DNA from: Bacillota bacterium | GTDB lineage: Bacteria > Bacillota > Limnochordia > Darwinibacteriales > DTU012 | Assembly (NCBI GenBank): GCA_012520795.1 | Contig: JAAYNP010000027.1 | Coordinates: 22,365 to 86,364, forward strand | Direction of reading: 5' to 3' | Length of the DNA stretch: 64,000 bases | Shown: piece after piece, positions 8,966-16,568 of the stretch | Numbering within the stretch: the stretch's first letter is position 1 | How the letters are laid out: each line of letters starts with the position of its first letter | Made by a program: the position numbers and the translations under genes | The notes under the pieces: model-generated | What the model was told of the DNA's origin: nothing | Databases searched by the model: none | Seen by the model: only the letters and a program-made list of their open reading frames with translations

Positions 8966-9596
8966 ACCGATTCTATTGGCAGCTGTTATCTTGCTACTGG
9001 TTGTGTGCAGCGCTTTTGCCATGGCGCAAGAGGCAGCGCAAGGGCAGCCGGGCGCAGAGGGGACGCCGGCGGAGCAGGAATCCAGAATCCATTTGACTAC
9101 AGTAGGAGTGCCGGATGGATTGGTGGATGTCACAGGCAGATACGACTTGAAAAACAATATTTTCATGGGCGATGTGTCCGAGATTGACGGCGCATACTTC
9201 ATCATAACCTATGATGATGTCATCATCACAGGCACAGTGATTGAACACCGAAAACAGGACAACTATCTGCTTGTTACCGGAAATGTGCGGATCGAGCAGA
9301 AAGACTTAATCCTCGTCGGCGACAAAGTGGAAATTTATACTGAACTGGAGCAGATTTTCGCCTACGGCAACCTTGAAGTCGAGACCAATGATGCATTTGT
9401 CCGGGCGGAAGAGATGATCTATTTCAAGAAAGATGACATTGTTGATTTTAAAGAGAATGTGGTTGTGGAGATAGAAGGCGGCGAGTTACTGTGCGAACAT
9501 ATGAAGCTTGACAGGGAAACGGGGCTTGTAGAGTTTCTCGGCCCGCATGAAGTCAACTTGGAAAAGAACGAATCAGAAGCCCAAACAGGTGAATAG
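8958..9596 (+). CDS. lptA: LptA-like periplasmic bridge protein
   Basis: 212-residue exported protein with signal peptide (1-23, cut after AMA) and an OstA-type jellyroll (about 50-200) showing the repeating pattern YDDVIITGTVIEHRKQDN, LVTGNVRIEQKDLILVGDK and FAYGNLEVETNDAFVRAEE. LptA polymers carry LPS from the inner to the outer membrane. Longer N-terminal linker (24-50, Ala/Gly/Glu rich) than E. coli LptA. It follows lptC with overlap and ends before a separate promoter for the next genes. Confidence 0.9.
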   Translation: MNRPILLAAVILLLVVCSAFAMAQEAAQGQPGAEGTPAEQESRIHLTTVGVPDGLVDVTGRYDLKNNIFMGDVSEIDGAYFIITYDDVIITGTVIEHRKQDNYLLVTGNVRIEQKDLILVGDKVEIYTELEQIFAYGNLEVETNDAFVRAEEMIYFKKDDIVDFKENVVVEIEGGELLCEHMKLDRETGLVEFLGPHEVNLEKNESEAQTGE

Positions 9597-9629
9597 GCAC
9601 AACTTGGCGCTATTAGTTACTATTACCGG

Positions 9630-9658
9630 TTAAACCCTCTCCAGGGCTGTGTTATAAT
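9630..9658 (+). promoter_or_regulatory. Promoter with extended -10 before the ABC system
   Basis: TATAAT at 9653-9658 with TG at 9650-9651, an extended -10; the -35 (TTAAAC, 9630-9635, 17-base spacer) is weak. Transcription from here would begin after ATG 9657, which supports the downstream start at 9687. Confidence 0.55.
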
Positions 9659-9686
9659 GGAAACACCAGGTGGGGAGGGTTTTTTC

Positions 9687-11834
9687 ATGTTGAGGTTCTT
9701 TCGCGACGGGCTATATCGCGATTATCTAATTCTGATCCTAGTCACCATAATCGCCGGGGCGGCCGTATCCTCAGGTATAGCCTGGGCTGTTGATTCTTAT
9801 TTTGGCGATACGATCCAAGACATGATCGGCGACAATGGTGAATATGACTTGATCCTGCATATCCGGGAAACTTCGGAAGAAGCCACCCTGCGCGAGCTTG
9901 AAAGAATTGCCCAACAGCAATACCCGGGGGCTGCCGTCGCCAAAACGATTTCCCTGGCGGGGCAGGCCAATTACCTCTTTGGGTTTCCCCAAGAAGCAAA
10001 AACTGCAGCGACCTTCTCACGCCTACCTTCGATTTTTAACGCCGTACCTGGTTTGAGCAGCTATACCGTGATCGTTGAACCCAGTGTGCTGATTAGAGGA
10101 GTCCATCCCAGTGTCAGCGATACACTGCAGCAGCGCTTCAACCAGATTGACGGTGTCAAATTTGCATTTAAAGACGGCAAGAACATGCTGATCGTCTTGG
10201 AATCAGCGGATCATTCCAAAACTGTAATGAACGAGGCAAGGCAGATCCTCAAGGAGTACCAGGTTCTTGAGGTGCGCTTTCCCATGGGTATCGATGTTGA
10301 TGTGCAGGCAACCGGTGATACGGTGATGCAGCTGTTGAAACAGGAGTATCCCAAAACTGAACTGGTCAATGTTTCTTCAGCGGAGTACGGTGAAGAATTG
10401 GATGCACTGATGAAGACTCTGGTTGAAATGCGGCATTTCTTGTTAAGCTATGCTTCGAAAGTCAAAATCCAACTCCGAGCCGGATCGAACCTGGTAGTAG
10501 GGGAGCAGATCCTGGTCCAGGGCAGCAGTAGCCAGGCTCTTGTTCCCGGCGAGGCAGCGGCGCCTGATCATGTCGTGATTGAAATTCTCGAGGTCACTGG
10601 AGACCAGGCACAGGGCATGATTGTTTCCGGATCGGTGGCGGCACAGGGCGGAGCTGTGACTCAACCAGGCTATAAATATGCGAGTGACAACAAAGTGGGC
10701 CAACCGGTAGGCCAGGTTCAGATCGAGAATGAACGCTACCGGCTCAACTATGCCATTGAAGAGAGCCTGCGTTTACTGACCGAACTTGATGAACTGTCGG
10801 TTGAGGCAGCCGTTGCTGTGGAGCGGGCCGATCAAGTATTGACGACATTTCAGGAAGCCCTGATGCAGCTGGAGGTCTTGCAGGTGCAGATGCAGCAGTT
10901 GAACAAGGGGCTTGTGGAAAACGGGGTTCAGTCTACTGGAGAACAGCTGATCGTTTCCCTTTTTCTCAACGGGCTTTTGAAAAACATCGCCAAAGGCGGC
11001 ACAGAAACTCCAGGTGAATTTGATTTGGATCAGCTGGAAAACCTGGACATCGCCTCAATGCGGTCCAGCCTCAGCAATATTGCGGAGCAGATCGGCAGTA
11101 TCCAGGGAATTGATGTCCAGGCGATCATCGATCAAATCACTGACATCCGGGACAGCCTCCCTGAGCTTGACGATGAAGAGATCGGCAAGTCGGTGCATTT
11201 GGTGGACAATTACATTGCCGGGCAAGTCATTCCCGGTGAGAGAATCCAGATCCTGGTGGAACACGGTCCCATTGACGAAGAAGCAGTGGAACCTTTAATC
11301 CGCAGCCGCCTTAAGAACCAGTACTTGAACCTCTATTCCATTGCTGCCGGCACGGTCAACCCTGATACCCGCACAGAAGTGTTCCGGATTTTGAAAGAGG
11401 TGCGGGCTACCATTGCCGGGATTGTGTCCATTGCTGTAGTGGGTATCTTTTTGATGCTCGATCATGCCACAGTTTTCAGTACCCTCAAATGGTTCAGGGC
11501 AAATCAAAAGCAGCGCAGGCGAGGTTTTGCCAGGCTGCTGAACCCGGTAGTGCTCTTTAGTGCAGTTGTGGGTATGGTAATCCTGGCAGCGACCTATGTA
11601 TTGAGCAATGCGGCGATTCCTTATATTTCCGCAATGACGGTAGCCGCAATCGGCCTGGGGTTGGGTATAGTGATCGGCACGTTTTCTGAGAAATTCAGCC
11701 CGGTCCGGGCCGATGAAATCATGGCCGGCCTTGCTTTGGGCCTGAGCAATACCCAAATCATGCATGAAATTGTGATTCCGGACAGCAGGCCGGGGCTGCT
11801 CAATTTATTGAACCGTACCAAACAGAAGTTTTAA
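9687..11834 (+). CDS. Large membrane protein, candidate ABC permease with EAA-like loop
   Basis: 715-residue protein not recognised as a named family. Layout: one TM near the N-terminus (about 10-35), a long extracytoplasmic region (about 40-560) with alpha/beta stretches and a helical, coiled-coil-like part (about 350-440), then three TMs (about 573-593, 617-640, 644-664). The C-terminal tail has E-(x3)-LALGLS-x2-QI followed by IVIPDSRPGL, which strongly resembles the EAA loop through which importer-type permeases dock on their ATPase. An ATPase gene follows 18 bases downstream. ATG 9687 is chosen (GGGAGG seven bases upstream); ATG 9657 lies inside the -10 box. Substrate unknown; placement inside the lpt block suggests lipid or envelope transport. 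Confidence 0.7.
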   Translation: MLRFFRDGLYRDYLILILVTIIAGAAVSSGIAWAVDSYFGDTIQDMIGDNGEYDLILHIRETSEEATLRELERIAQQQYPGAAVAKTISLAGQANYLFGFPQEAKTAATFSRLPSIFNAVPGLSSYTVIVEPSVLIRGVHPSVSDTLQQRFNQIDGVKFAFKDGKNMLIVLESADHSKTVMNEARQILKEYQVLEVRFPMGIDVDVQATGDTVMQLLKQEYPKTELVNVSSAEYGEELDALMKTLVEMRHFLLSYASKVKIQLRAGSNLVVGEQILVQGSSSQALVPGEAAAPDHVVIEILEVTGDQAQGMIVSGSVAAQGGAVTQPGYKYASDNKVGQPVGQVQIENERYRLNYAIEESLRLLTELDELSVEAAVAVERADQVLTTFQEALMQLEVLQVQMQQLNKGLVENGVQSTGEQLIVSLFLNGLLKNIAKGGTETPGEFDLDQLENLDIASMRSSLSNIAEQIGSIQGIDVQAIIDQITDIRDSLPELDDEEIGKSVHLVDNYIAGQVIPGERIQILVEHGPIDEEAVEPLIRSRLKNQYLNLYSIAAGTVNPDTRTEVFRILKEVRATIAGIVSIAVVGIFLMLDHATVFSTLKWFRANQKQRRRGFARLLNPVVLFSAVVGMVILAATYVLSNAAIPYISAMTVAAIGLGLGIVIGTFSEKFSPVRADEIMAGLALGLSNTQIMHEIVIPDSRPGLLNLLNRTKQKF

Positions 11835-11852
11835 AGCCGAGGTTGCAAGGGG

Positions 11853-12590
11853 GTGAGGCAGTTGCTGCAAATCAGAGGGTTGCGAAAACAATACGGAAAG
11901 CACATGGCCGTTGACGGCGTGGATTTAAATGTGAACCGGGGCGAGATAGTGGTGATCATGGGCCCCAGCGGCTGCGGGAAATCGACAATGATCCGCTGTA
12001 TAAACCGTTTGACTGAACCGGATGCAGGAGAAATCCTGCTGGACGGCAAGTCAATCCTGAACCTGGATGATCAGGCTTTGCGGGAATTCCGCCGGACTGT
12101 GGGTTTTGTGTTTCAGCAGTTTAACCTCATTGCCCGCTTGAGTGTTTTGGACAATGTCATGTTTCACCTGGTAATGGCCGGAATACCCCGTGTACAGGCG
12201 GAAGCACGGGCCAGGAACGCTTTGGCCAGGGTGGGCTTGGCCGGTTCTGAACACAAAAACCCCGGCAGCCTCAGTGGAGGAGAACAGCAGCGGGTAGGAA
12301 TTGCTCGAGCTCTTGCCTCCAACCCTCAACTGATGCTGTGGGATGAACCTACCGCATCATTGGATCCGATCCTCATCGGTGAGGTTCTGGATGTGATGGA
12401 GGAATTGGTGCAGACAACCAATACAACATCTATTATTGTAACGCATGAAGTGGGTTTCGCCTTAAAGGTTGCCGACCGGATTATCTTGATGGACAAAGGC
12501 AAAATCGTTGAGGAGGGATCACCCAAGGCAATCTTCGCAGATCCCAAGTCGGAAGTCGGCAGGAAATACCGGCGTTTAATCGCCAGTTAA
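11853..12590 (+). CDS. ABC transporter ATPase (polar amino acid/GlnQ-like subfamily)
   Basis: 245-residue ATP-binding subunit with Walker A GPSGCGKST (37-45), Q-loop VFQQFN, signature LSGGEQQRVGIARALA, Walker B LMLWDEPTASLD and H-loop IVTHE. By sequence it is closest to the GlnQ/MetN-type importers, not LptB. Its only evident partner is the preceding large membrane protein with an EAA-like C-terminus, so the pair probably forms one transporter. The GTG start follows AAGGGG. A hairpin after the stop separates it from fabZ. The name of the substrate cannot be read from the sequence. Confidence 0.93.
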   Translation: MRQLLQIRGLRKQYGKHMAVDGVDLNVNRGEIVVIMGPSGCGKSTMIRCINRLTEPDAGEILLDGKSILNLDDQALREFRRTVGFVFQQFNLIARLSVLDNVMFHLVMAGIPRVQAEARARNALARVGLAGSEHKNPGSLSGGEQQRVGIARALASNPQLMLWDEPTASLDPILIGEVLDVMEELVQTTNTTSIIVTHEVGFALKVADRIILMDKGKIVEEGSPKAIFADPKSEVGRKYRRLIAS

Positions 12591-12631
12591 ACTACAGCAG
12601 GAAAAACGCATTCTATGCCGAATGATTATCT

Positions 12632-12657
12632 AAGCCGAGGCAAATCTCGGCTTATTT
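12632..12657 (+). terminator. Hairpin with weak T run after the ABC genes
   Basis: AAGCCGAG and CTCGGCTT form a perfect 8-bp stem with a six-base loop; the following ATTTGCT is only a weak T tract, so it may be a partial terminator between the ABC pair and fabZ. Confidence 0.6.
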
Positions 12658-12691
12658 GCTAAATTCCGTCGGATAAGAAGGTGAATACCTG

Positions 12692-13135
12692 GTGGATATA
12701 GACCAAATATTGATGCGGTTGCCGCATCGCTATCCATTCCTGATGGTCGACAGGGTTGTGGAATTGGAAACAGGAAAAAGGGTTGTGGCAGTCAAAAATG
12801 TAACTATAAACGAGCCCTATTTTCAAGGCCATTACCCCCGCTTTCCCGTAATGCCTGGTGTAATGATTGTTGAAGCAATGGCTCAAGCGGGCGGGTTGGC
12901 GGTGGCAGGCGGCCGGCAGCAGAAGGATGATTCCAATGCTGTCCCCCTTCTTGCTGCTGTTGACAAGGCGAGATTCCGCAGAATGGTGCGCCCCGGTGAT
13001 CAGCTGGTGCTGGATGTCGATGTGCTCAGAGCCGGCAGCCGGCTGGCAAAGGTTGCCGCCAAAGCGCTGGTGGAAGATGAACTGGCGGCTGAAGCTGAGT
13101 TGACGTTTGTGTTTTCAAAGGAAGGAGCCAGTTAA
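12692..13135 (+). CDS. fabZ: FabZ 3-hydroxyacyl-ACP dehydratase
   Basis: Dehydrates 3-hydroxyacyl-ACP in fatty-acid synthesis; in diderms it often sits with lpx genes because LpxA and LpxD compete for the same substrate. The 147-residue product has the hot-dog fold signatures: LPHRYPFLMVD with catalytic His12, FQGHYPRFPVMPG and VEAMAQ with catalytic Glu61. Length is normal for the family. The start is GTG 12692, with GAAGG upstream. It lies six bases before the lpxB-like gene. Confidence 0.95.
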   Translation: MDIDQILMRLPHRYPFLMVDRVVELETGKRVVAVKNVTINEPYFQGHYPRFPVMPGVMIVEAMAQAGGLAVAGGRQQKDDSNAVPLLAAVDKARFRRMVRPGDQLVLDVDVLRAGSRLAKVAAKALVEDELAAEAELTFVFSKEGAS

Positions 13136-13140
13136 CAGCC

Positions 13141-14271
13141 ATGTCACAGAAAAAGATTATGATCATCAGCAGCGACAGTTCAAGTGATTTTTACGGGGCG
13201 CATTTGGCTGAGGCTTTGAAATCCATGATCCCGGAGGCGGCATTATTCGGTGTTGGCGGCTCGATGATGGAAGGAAGAGAGGTCCAGCTGCTGTATAATG
13301 TATCAGATCTGGAAAACCTCGGCGGGTTGGAAGTCCTGAAGACATCTCATGTAATCAAGCGGTTGGTTCAGCGAATTTCCGAAGCAATGGACGAATACAG
13401 GCCTGAACTGGTGGTTCAAATCGGGCTGCCCGCCTTCAGCCTGAAGCTGGTCGAGCTTGCAAAGGCCAAGGAGCTGCCTGTGGTATATTATAACTCCCCG
13501 TTGAACTGGGGAACCGAACCGGTTAAGCTTTCCCGGCTGGCCAAAGCGGTAGACAAGATCATTGCTGTTTCCCGTTATGAAAGCAGGCTGTGTGAAAGCC
13601 ACGGGATCGATGTGGAATTTGCCGGGCACCCCTTGGTTGATCTGATGGCACCCGGGGCGGGGCAGGGATTGAAAGACGCGCTGGAGTTGGCTGAGGATCA
13701 GCCGGTAGCGGCTCTGCTTCCCGGAGGCCGGGAAACAGAAGTAAAAATGTATCTTCCCACATTCTTGAAGGCAGTCAAGCGAATTAATATAGAGCAGCAC
13801 TGCCTGCAGACGGTGATTGCGGTGCCGAAGCCTATCAGGCCGGAATGCTGTATGGCCATGATCGAGAAAAGCGGCCTTGATGCAGTCAAGATTACAGACG
13901 ATGTTGCCGGCGCACTTTCCTTGGCAGGCACTGCAGTTGTTGCCAGCGGTCCGGAAAGTATTCTGGCCGCCTTGGCCCAAGTACCTGCGGTAGCTGTACA
14001 TAAAGTGGCCACTACGGCTTACTTTGTGGATAAAATGCTGATGCGCCGATCCAATTTTGCAATGGTCAATTTTTTGATGCAGGAAGAAATATTGCCGGAA
14101 CTTGTGCAAAACGAGTTCACGGACAAAAAAACTGCGGAGGCGGTGTTGAAACTGCTGCAGGATCCCCATGGGCATGCGGCTTATCTGCAGAAGCTGGAAC
14201 GTTTGCCTGAGGAACTCGGCACCGGTGGCACCATTGACAGGGCAGCCCGGATTATTGCCAACATGCTGTAG
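13141..14271 (+). CDS. LpxB-like glycosyltransferase with diverged active-site motifs
   Basis: 376-residue GT-B protein aligning end to end with lipid-A-disaccharide synthase (LpxB). Kept: SDFYGAHLAEAL near the N-terminus, FAGHPLVD, LLPGGRETEV, and SGPESILAALAQVPAV with a PELVQNEFT tail (compare SGT.tLE and PEllQ). Changed: the usual GExSGD is SSDSSSD, the usual D.PDFN is GLPAFS, and the SP.vWaW segment is SPLNWGTEP. These replace acidic residues thought to matter in LpxB. It may act on another acceptor or donor, or be an LpxB branch of diderm Firmicutes. Position between fabZ and lptB supports a role in outer-membrane lipid synthesis. Confidence 0.82.
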   Translation: MSQKKIMIISSDSSSDFYGAHLAEALKSMIPEAALFGVGGSMMEGREVQLLYNVSDLENLGGLEVLKTSHVIKRLVQRISEAMDEYRPELVVQIGLPAFSLKLVELAKAKELPVVYYNSPLNWGTEPVKLSRLAKAVDKIIAVSRYESRLCESHGIDVEFAGHPLVDLMAPGAGQGLKDALELAEDQPVAALLPGGRETEVKMYLPTFLKAVKRINIEQHCLQTVIAVPKPIRPECCMAMIEKSGLDAVKITDDVAGALSLAGTAVVASGPESILAALAQVPAVAVHKVATTAYFVDKMLMRRSNFAMVNFLMQEEILPELVQNEFTDKKTAEAVLKLLQDPHGHAAYLQKLERLPEELGTGGTIDRAARIIANML

Positions 14272-14296
14272 GTAGGTTGAAGGAGCGGTCATACCT

Positions 14297-15016
14297 GTGA
14301 GTATTCTAGCTGCGAACTTGGTCAAAAGGTACGGAAGGCGTACTGTGGTCAACAAGGTAACTTTGGAAGTCCATCGTGGTGAGATTGTTGGTTTGTTGGG
14401 TTCCAACGGAGCAGGCAAGACCACGACATTTGCCCTCATCGTAGGCTTGGTGCGGGCTGAATCAGGTATGATCATTCTGGACCAGCATGACATCACTCAC
14501 CTGCCCATGTACCGGCGCGGCCAGTTGGGGATCGCCTATTTGCCCCAAGAACCGTCTGTATTCAGAAAACTGACGGTCAGCGAGAATATCATGGCAGTCT
14601 TGCGCCTGACCGGGCTCGGGCCTGAGCAGTGCAAACAGCGCCTAAACAGTTTGCTGGCGGAGTTCCACCTTGAGCATGTGCGGAATCAAAAAGGCTATCA
14701 AATTTCGGGCGGAGAACGCAGAAGGACGGAAGTAGCAAGAGCCCTGGCAGGGAATCCTTCCTTTCTGCTGCTGGATGAACCTTTCGCTGGCATTGATCCG
14801 ATTGCTGTAAGTGAGATTCAACAGATAATAGCTTCGCTGAAACAAAGGCAGCTTGGCATCTTGATTACTGATCATAATGTGCGGGAAACCTTGAAGATTA
14901 CCGACCGGGCCTACATCATGCACGAAGGTGAGATCCTGGTGTCAGGGAGTGCATCTGACGTATCCCGGAATCAGCTGGCGCGCCAGTTCTACCTGGGCAG
15001 CGAATTCCAGATTTGA
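14297..15016 (+). CDS. lptB: LptB ATPase of the LPS export transporter
   Basis: 239-residue ABC ATPase that powers LPS extraction with LptF/G. It has Walker A GSNGAGKTTT, the LptB-type region AYLPQEPSVFRKLTVSENI, signature ISGGERRRTEVARALA, Walker B FLLLDEPFAGIDP, H-loop LITDHNVRETL and the C-terminal FYLGSEF motif characteristic of LptB. The GTG start at 14297 follows GGAG. Its permease gene is 8 kb upstream, in the same block and direction. Confidence 0.96.
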   Translation: MSILAANLVKRYGRRTVVNKVTLEVHRGEIVGLLGSNGAGKTTTFALIVGLVRAESGMIILDQHDITHLPMYRRGQLGIAYLPQEPSVFRKLTVSENIMAVLRLTGLGPEQCKQRLNSLLAEFHLEHVRNQKGYQISGGERRRTEVARALAGNPSFLLLDEPFAGIDPIAVSEIQQIIASLKQRQLGILITDHNVRETLKITDRAYIMHEGEILVSGSASDVSRNQLARQFYLGSEFQI

Positions 15017-15049
15017 CCCAGCCGCTTGTGGAAATGAGGTGAGCGCTTC

Positions 15050-16189
15050 ATGTATGGACTTACCCTGATTTTTATCCTTGCCGTCATTGGAGGCGTAATC
15101 GCATATATTGGTGACAAAATCGGCATGAAAATCGGCCGCAAAAGGCTCACTCTGTTTGGGCTGCGCCCAAAATACACGGGAGTGGTCATCACGATTTTTA
15201 CAGGTATCTTCATCTCCCTGGCATCAATTGTGATCCTGACTGTGGCATCGGACGATGTCCGGACCGCGCTGTTTGAGATGAAAGAAATCCAGGCAACACT
15301 TACCGCCAACCAGCAGCAGCTGGAGCTGAGTATGGCTGCCATGGCACAGATGGAATCAGAACTTGACAGGCTTGTTCTTGAGCGGGATTCTGCCGCCGCC
15401 GACTTGGAGAAAGCCCAGACCCAGTTGGAGCAGGGAAGAATTCAGTATGAAGAACTGGAATTAAAGCGTGATGAGTTGGCGGCCAATGTCGATGATTTGG
15501 AGAAACGCATTCTGCAGCTGGCCGACGACTTCATGCTGTTGTACATGTCCGCCGAACGGATTCGCACAGGGAACGTAGCATTTCGGGCAGATGAAATAAT
15601 CTATGCCCAGGTTGTGGAGTCCAGCCCTGACATTAAACAGATCTATGACCAGCTGGAGTCCGTTTTGGAGCAGGCGGATCAGAAAGCCTACGCGTTGGGG
15701 GCCAGGGTTGAGGATGATCCTCCAAGGGCGATTGTCCTTGACCAGGAACAGGTGCATTTTGCTGCTTATTTTATCATGCAGGAGCAGGGTTTATATGTTG
15801 TCCGAGTCCTTTCCACGAGGAACACTGCCGTAGGAGAGCCTGTTGCGGTTGACCTGCAGATAATCCGCAATGACCTTTTATTCGAAAAAGGAGCGGTATT
15901 GGAAGAGAACACAGTGGATCTCAGCCGGGCTTCCGATATCGACCTGCAGATCTTGAACCTTCTGGAAAAAGCCAATGCGGTTGCCGTTATCCGAGGGATG
16001 ATTACTTCCGAGACCGGAGGGGCGGTAAAAGTGGACGGCAATGAGTTTTATAGTGCCATGGACCGGGTAAAGGAACTTGCCGAAAGCGAAGGGCGGCAGG
16101 GCAGTGTTAAAATTCAGGCAAAAGCCCTGGAAGACACCTTTGCTGTCGCCGGGCCTGTCAAGCTGAAGCTGGAAATAGTACCTGAATGA
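15050..16189 (+). CDS. DUF3084 membrane protein with coiled coil
   Basis: 379-residue protein with two N-terminal TMs (about 3-22 and 42-66) joined by IGDKIGMKIGRKRLTLFGLRPKYTG, the typical opening of DUF3084 proteins known from cyanobacteria and diderm Firmicutes. Then follows a long Glu/Gln/Leu heptad-like coiled coil (about 75-165) and a globular C-terminal domain. Known family role: none firm. Being last in the lpt/lpx block and having a coiled coil, it may connect inner membrane and periplasm, but this is inference. RBS GAGGTGAG before ATG. Confidence 0.85.
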   Translation: MYGLTLIFILAVIGGVIAYIGDKIGMKIGRKRLTLFGLRPKYTGVVITIFTGIFISLASIVILTVASDDVRTALFEMKEIQATLTANQQQLELSMAAMAQMESELDRLVLERDSAAADLEKAQTQLEQGRIQYEELELKRDELAANVDDLEKRILQLADDFMLLYMSAERIRTGNVAFRADEIIYAQVVESSPDIKQIYDQLESVLEQADQKAYALGARVEDDPPRAIVLDQEQVHFAAYFIMQEQGLYVVRVLSTRNTAVGEPVAVDLQIIRNDLLFEKGAVLEENTVDLSRASDIDLQILNLLEKANAVAVIRGMITSETGGAVKVDGNEFYSAMDRVKELAESEGRQGSVKIQAKALEDTFAVAGPVKLKLEIVPE

Positions 16190-16568
16190 GCCTAATATTC
16201 GGCAATATGCAGATTCATGGGAAGGATAAAGCAATTGTTAATTGAATAGATACAAGAGATCATAACGGGCTTAAGCAGGCAGCCTACCCCCAAAAAAAAT
16301 AATTATGATAGAAGGAATATATTCGAGGCGTGTAGAAATATGGTATATGATGCTGTCATGTTACCGGTCTTTTTTTCTATTTTCGTTCTCAAATAATTGA
16401 AAGGGGGGGACCAAGTTCTAATACATACCTTACTTAACAGTGCTATTTGCAAAGCTAATCGATGATTCAGTGGTAAAGGCGTTGCCGAGGAAACAGTGGG
16501 AAACTCGCGTACGGCTTTACTTAACTGACAGAAAGGTTCAGTAAAATTTTATCGGGAGGTTATTGCTG
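16190..16568 (+). other. 379-base intergenic region before the SLH porin gene
   Basis: No credible open frame is seen. An imperfect hairpin (GGTA...TACC with inner TGA/TCA, 16342-16365) precedes a T-rich stretch at 16369-16376 and may end the upstream block. No convincing -35/-10 pair was found, although a long AT-rich stretch (16295-16350) could hold one. The last 60 bases lead to a strong GGGAGG site at 16554-16559, so a long untranslated leader for the porin gene is likely. Confidence 0.5.

Noticed and set aside
13303..14496. Long minus-strand open frame (397 codons) over the lpxB-like gene
   Set aside because: It lies opposite a well-supported gene, has Cys/His/Gln-rich composition typical of an antisense frame and no family motifs.
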